From Chroococcidiopsidaceae cyanobacterium CP_BM_RX_35 (GTDB lineage: Bacteria; Cyanobacteriota; Cyanobacteriia; Cyanobacteriales; Chroococcidiopsidaceae), in assembly GCA_019242465.1 (NCBI GenBank), contig JAFAVL010000694.1:1-7427 (forward strand): a DNA stretch of 7,427 nucleotides, in the 5' to 3' direction. This document shows, piece by piece, positions 5,981 to 7,427 of the stretch. The position numbers were made by a program, and so were the translations under genes. The notes beneath the pieces are model-generated. The model was not told the origin of the DNA, searched no databases, and saw only the letters and a program-made list of their open reading frames with translations. The first letter of the stretch is position 1, and each line of letters starts with the position of its first letter.

Positions 5981-6370
5981 CTAAAACTGGTCTAGCAAAA
6001 ATTTTCGCTTGGCTTCTCCGAACAGGAAGACGATATCACCCCATTCATCTATCTGGCGGATACCATTAAACTGGCGTGCTTTCCTCCCCAGATACCAGTT
6101 GGCAACGGTACTATGTACCCCGCATCGGATCGCAAAAAGGTCCAGGCGGATCTTCCCCCAATCATTCTCGACAGTCAATAACCTTAATTCACTGTCCATT
6201 GTGGTCAGCTTCCCATAAACCAACACTGTTAGCCAGATACCCATTACACTTCCGAACAGTGAAACTAGTGTAATCAGTGTGATCAATGCTGCTATTGCAT
6301 CCACCATAAAAACCTTTGGGGGTAGTTTGAATATGCTAGCAAAATCAGAATCCCAAAATAGTAGTGCCAT
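5981..6370 (-). CDS. Small membrane protein of unknown function, coupled to phnE
   Basis: A 129-residue frame from ATG 6370 to TAG 5983-5981. It contains one strong hydrophobic segment (IAALITLITLVSLFGSVMGIWLTVLVY, about 26-52) long enough for one membrane helix. A mixed, charged C-terminal region of about 75 residues follows (LLTVENDWGKIRLDL, VANWYLGRKARQF, IRQIDEWGDIVFLFGEAK). I do not recognise the family. Only three bases separate its ATG from the phnE stop, which argues for one transcript and translational coupling. An alternative start, ATG 6307 (108 aa), has AAAGG at 6317-6313 with five-base spacing and would put the helix right at the N terminus as a membrane anchor; no good ribosome site precedes 6370. 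An accessory role to the transporter is inference from position only. Confidence 0.65.
   Translation of the reverse strand: MALLFWDSDFASIFKLPPKVFMVDAIAALITLITLVSLFGSVMGIWLTVLVYGKLTTMDSELRLLTVENDWGKIRLDLFAIRCGVHSTVANWYLGRKARQFNGIRQIDEWGDIVFLFGEAKRKFLLDQF
6313..6317 (-). promoter_or_regulatory. Possible internal Shine-Dalgarno site for ATG 6307
   Basis: On the minus strand AAAGG is followed by five bases and ATG GTG GAT. It makes 6307 a serious rival to ATG 6370 for the small membrane protein after phnE. Confidence 0.4.
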
Positions 6371-6373
6371 GTT

Positions 6374-7427
6374 TTAAATGCTGTGCCTCAGCGATTGCCG
6401 AACACTAGCACTCAGCAGATCAACCAGAAATGTGAGAATCATAAAGCACAGGAGAGTGGTGACTAAACTTTTGTAATCGAAGCTGCTCAACTGTTCTGTC
6501 AGTAAACGACCCAATCCTCCGGCTCCCACTAAACCCACGATTGCCGTCTCTCTCATACATACTTCCCAACGATAGAGAGTGTAAGCGATAGAGCGAGGCA
6601 GCGTAGTCGGCAAAACTCCGTAGAGAAAAACTTGGGGTCCAGTTGCCCCCAAAGCCGATAGCGAGCGTAATGGTCGCTCATCTAAATTTTCAACTGCCTC
6701 TGCCATCAGTCGCCCTATAATCCCCAGATTGTGTAGACCTAAAGCGATCGCGCCTGGCAAGGTTCCAGGAAATAGGATAAATAGCAGAATCAAGGCCCAG
6801 ATTGGAGCAGGAATCGCACGGGAGATGAGCAATAGACTCCGAGTCAACAATAAGATAGCAGTACCCCAAAACCATTGATGCTGACCGTGGCTAATTGGAT
6901 GCAGAACCCCGCCCGGTAATAAGAAATTGTGGGCGGCAGGAAAAGAGAGTAGCATTCCTCCTAACGCAGCAAGAGCGATCGCGCTTATCGACATGGCAAG
7001 AGTCTGAATCGAGAGGTTAAAGAGTTCGCTGAGTTGAGCTGCATTAAGATTGGGGGGAAATGCGCCTTGAACAAACTCTCCTAGCAGTTGCACAGTTCGA
7101 GGTGCCCAGAGTTTGGTGTAATCGAGCTTGAGATTCCAGACAGAGAATATAACTAATCCGACAGCCGCAATGCTAGAAGCAAGTAAGATGGGATCACCCT
7201 GATAACTTACCTTTTGTTGACGTCGCTGTAATTTCAGCACGTTCAAATCGAGTCGGGTAGGAGAGCCTAGGCGATGGCGGACTTGGACACTCCAATAATC
7301 GACTGAGCCATTGAGCAAGAAAAGAGCAAAGAAGAAAGTCCACATCTGCTCGTAGTGCAGAGACTGGAGACTGAGCAGAATTTGATACCCTAAACCGCCA
7401 GCTCCGATAACTCCTAGCACCGCAGCA
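6374..7427 (-). CDS. phnE: Tandem-fused PhnE-type ABC transporter permease (5' end outside window)
   Basis: The frame is open from the window edge to TAA 6376-6374, about 350 visible residues. It begins inside the end of one permease domain (AAVLGVIGAGGLGYQIL) and contains a whole second domain. The second domain has LFNLSIQTLAMSISAIALAA, the EAA-loop region (EAVENLDERPLRSLSALGAT followed by GPQVFLYGVLP) that contacts the ATPase, then ETAIVGLVGAGGLGRLL. The repeated VGAGGLG-type motif at both ends of the visible part shows that two PhnE units are fused in one chain, joined by a polar linker (RHRLGSPTRLDLNVLKLQ...). Known of PhnE: it is the inner-membrane channel of the PhnCDE importer for phosphonates, and close relatives carry phosphite or phosphate esters. 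The ATPase and binding protein are probably upstream, beyond 7427. Substrate is not decidable here. Two HIP1 octamers lie inside the gene. Confidence 0.93.
   Translation of the reverse strand, partial: AAVLGVIGAGGLGYQILLSLQSLHYEQMWTFFFALFLLNGSVDYWSVQVRHRLGSPTRLDLNVLKLQRRQQKVSYQGDPILLASSIAAVGLVIFSVWNLKLDYTKLWAPRTVQLLGEFVQGAFPPNLNAAQLSELFNLSIQTLAMSISAIALAALGGMLLSFPAAHNFLLPGGVLHPISHGQHQWFWGTAILLLTRSLLLISRAIPAPIWALILLFILFPGTLPGAIALGLHNLGIIGRLMAEAVENLDERPLRSLSALGATGPQVFLYGVLPTTLPRSIAYTLYRWEVCMRETAIVGLVGAGGLGRLLTEQLSSFDYKSLVTTLLCFMILTFLVDLLSASVRQSLRHSI
6744..6751. repeat. HIP1 octameric palindrome
   Basis: GCGATCGC, the highly iterated palindrome of cyanobacterial genomes, here within phnE. It supports the taxonomic placement of the window. 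Confidence 0.85.
6975..6982. repeat. HIP1 octameric palindrome
   Basis: Second GCGATCGC, 231 bases from the first and also inside phnE. Confidence 0.85.

Noticed and set aside
5800..6218. Plus-strand frames overlapping the RRM 3' end and the small membrane protein
   Set aside because: They cross the RRM terminator hairpin or lie antisense to the phnE-coupled gene and show no domain features.
6690..6875. 61-codon minus-strand frame within phnE
   Set aside because: Out-of-frame shadow of the permease.
1..7427. CRISPR array, tRNA, insertion sequence or prophage
   Set aside because: No regularly spaced repeats, no cloverleaf or T-loop motif, no transposase or terminal inverted repeats, and no phage genes were seen on either strand.

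Overview
The window looks like chromosomal DNA of a cyanobacterium. Three things in the sequence point there: two HIP1 octamers (GCGATCGC) at 6744-6751 and 6975-6982, a short single-RRM RNA-binding protein of the cyanobacterial Rbp type, and a DUF29 protein, a family that is very abundant in cyanobacteria. Base composition is moderate throughout. No phage, transposon, CRISPR or RNA-gene signature was found.

Left part, 1-1277, plus strand: a compact arsenic-handling cluster. It starts with the 3' part of an ArsR/SmtB-family repressor (cut by the window edge). Next comes an ArsI-type C-As lyase (VOC/glyoxalase fold), then an ArsN2-type GNAT acetyltransferase whose ATG overlaps the ArsI stop as ATGA. 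ArsI is interrupted by a one-base frameshift between 541 and 547. The iron-ligand and vicinal-cysteine motifs are all still present but lie on both sides of the break, so this is either a recent pseudogene or a sequencing error. A minus-strand remnant of an MFS transporter (its last 67 codons, 1312-1515) abuts the cluster.

Centre, 1515-4570: an intact alpha/beta hydrolase with a complete Ser-Asp-His triad (plus strand) converges on an acyltransferase-3 membrane protein (minus strand). Then follow about 890 bases (3621-4513) with no supportable gene, apart from short open stretches that may be gene decay. This stretch ends at a perfect 19-bp hairpin (4514-4559), apparently the terminator of a small minus-strand hypothetical gene (4571-4798).

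Right part, 4571-7427: that hypothetical gene diverges from a DUF29 gene, which is followed by the RRM protein gene with its own 3' terminator hairpin. Converging from the right edge is a minus-strand operon: a tandem-fused PhnE-type ABC permease (phosphonate/phosphite uptake family, 5' end outside the window) and, 3 bases after its stop, an unrecognised small membrane protein.

Functionally the arsenic genes form one likely unit: sensor, organoarsenical demethylation, and acetyltransferase. The PhnE pair forms another. The remaining genes show no evident link to either. I did not find convincing evidence of a wholly new system. The most notable items are the broken arsI inside an otherwise tidy cluster, the small protein coupled to the fused PhnE, and the uncharacterised 75-aa gene with a strong terminator.
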